Below are positions 63,846-64,000 of a stretch of DNA of 64,000 nucleotides, piece by piece. The translations under genes and the position numbers were made by a program. Where the stretch lies: contig JADGBT010000013.1 in the NCBI GenBank assembly GCA_015231375.1, positions 25,545 to 89,544 of the forward strand. The letters run 5' to 3'. A model generated the notes under the pieces. It was not told where the DNA came from. It worked only from the letters and a program-made list of their open reading frames with translations, and made no database searches. This DNA comes from Magnetococcales bacterium (GTDB taxonomy: Bacteria > Pseudomonadota > Magnetococcia > Magnetococcales > Magnetaquicoccaceae). The first letter of the stretch is position 1; each line of letters starts with the position of its first letter.

Positions 63846-64000
63846 TCAGTTCAAACCCAGATCCAAAGCCGCTCCCCCACTGGTGGCTGTGGCGCTACCC
63901 GTGGCATAACCACTGGTCACGCTCCAATCCGCGCTCTTGACCTTGGTCGCGCTGAACGCCTTCACCGTGTAGCTCTGATCCGGCGTCAGACCCTCCAGCT
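63846..64000 (-). CDS. 3' end of a second giant repeat protein
   Basis: The last 51 codons of a gene entering from the right edge. Its product ends SATATSGGAALDLGLN and a TGA at 63846-63848. Over 127 bases it is identical to the giant gene's 3' end. After that the two diverge: this one stops at LDLGLN, the other continues LDLSLGVTVSGVVTD. It is therefore a tandem paralogue. The 195 bases between it and the LptC-like gene hold no recognised signal. Confidence 0.85.
   Translation of the reverse strand, partial: LEGLTPDQSYTVKAFSATKVKSADWSVTSGYATGSATATSGGAALDLGLN
63874..64000. repeat. 127-base perfect repeat, copy 2
   Basis: Same sequence and orientation as 52226-52352. The two could recombine and delete or duplicate the 11.6 kb holding the giant gene, the STN gene and the LptC-like gene. 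Confidence 0.95.

Overview
This is a GC-rich, densely coded stretch of a Gram-negative chromosome. ParC and RecA are proteobacterial, and the ParC reads most like alphaproteobacterial ParC. Type IV pilus retraction ATPases, a complete-looking set of type II secretion (T2SS) genes and several c-type cytochromes fit a motile, respiring proteobacterium. A deep-branching group such as the Magnetococcales is my guess from gene style, not something the sequence proves. No tRNA, rRNA, CRISPR array, phage or transposase gene was seen. No gap between genes exceeds 300 bases.

Layout. 1-2055 (minus): parC (cut by the window edge) and recA. 2208-6813 (plus): pilT, two FlgO-domain lipoproteins, pilU and a second pilU-like ATPase. 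6860-9240: a response-regulator diguanylate cyclase overlapping a PstS-like binding protein. 9198-11668 (minus): a small unknown protein, a monoheme cytochrome, a NapC-type tetraheme cytochrome and a PHP hydrolase. 11931-18848 (plus): a NIT-domain chemoreceptor, a DUF4337 protein, an exported Ppx/GppA-like protein, LsrF and an aldolase/dehydrogenase fusion. 18879-22841: a 1320-residue protein with a degenerate helicase-like N-terminus and eleven helicase-associated (HA) repeats.

The right two thirds are built around type II secretion. A plus-strand operon (23631-29543) carries a YidD-like protein and gspGHIJKLMN. The minus-strand set gspC, gspD, gspE, gspF plus a TPR protein lies at 42731-35496. 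Between them sits a redox island (29584-35502): an ArsR-rhodanese regulator, a fatty acid hydroxylase-type protein, a NapH-like ferredoxin, an octaheme HAO-like cytochrome, a VTT-rhodanese protein and a pentaheme cytochrome. GspD has a C-terminal SPOR domain, which would bind peptidoglycan.

Next to gspC, all on the minus strand, are four very large or repeat-built exported proteins: 1861 aa with a cohesin-like domain, Ig-like repeats and a CFI-box C-terminus; about 292 aa with cohesin-like and dockerin-like parts; 850 aa with PKD-like and dockerin-like repeats; and 3131 aa of carboxypeptidase-regulatory-like repeats. An STN-domain coiled-coil protein and an LptC-like protein lie upstream. The 3' end of a second giant paralogue begins at the right edge. 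The most economical reading is a T2SS locus with its own large surface or matrix substrates, some of which may dock to each other through calcium-dependent cohesin/dockerin-like modules. That reading is inference.
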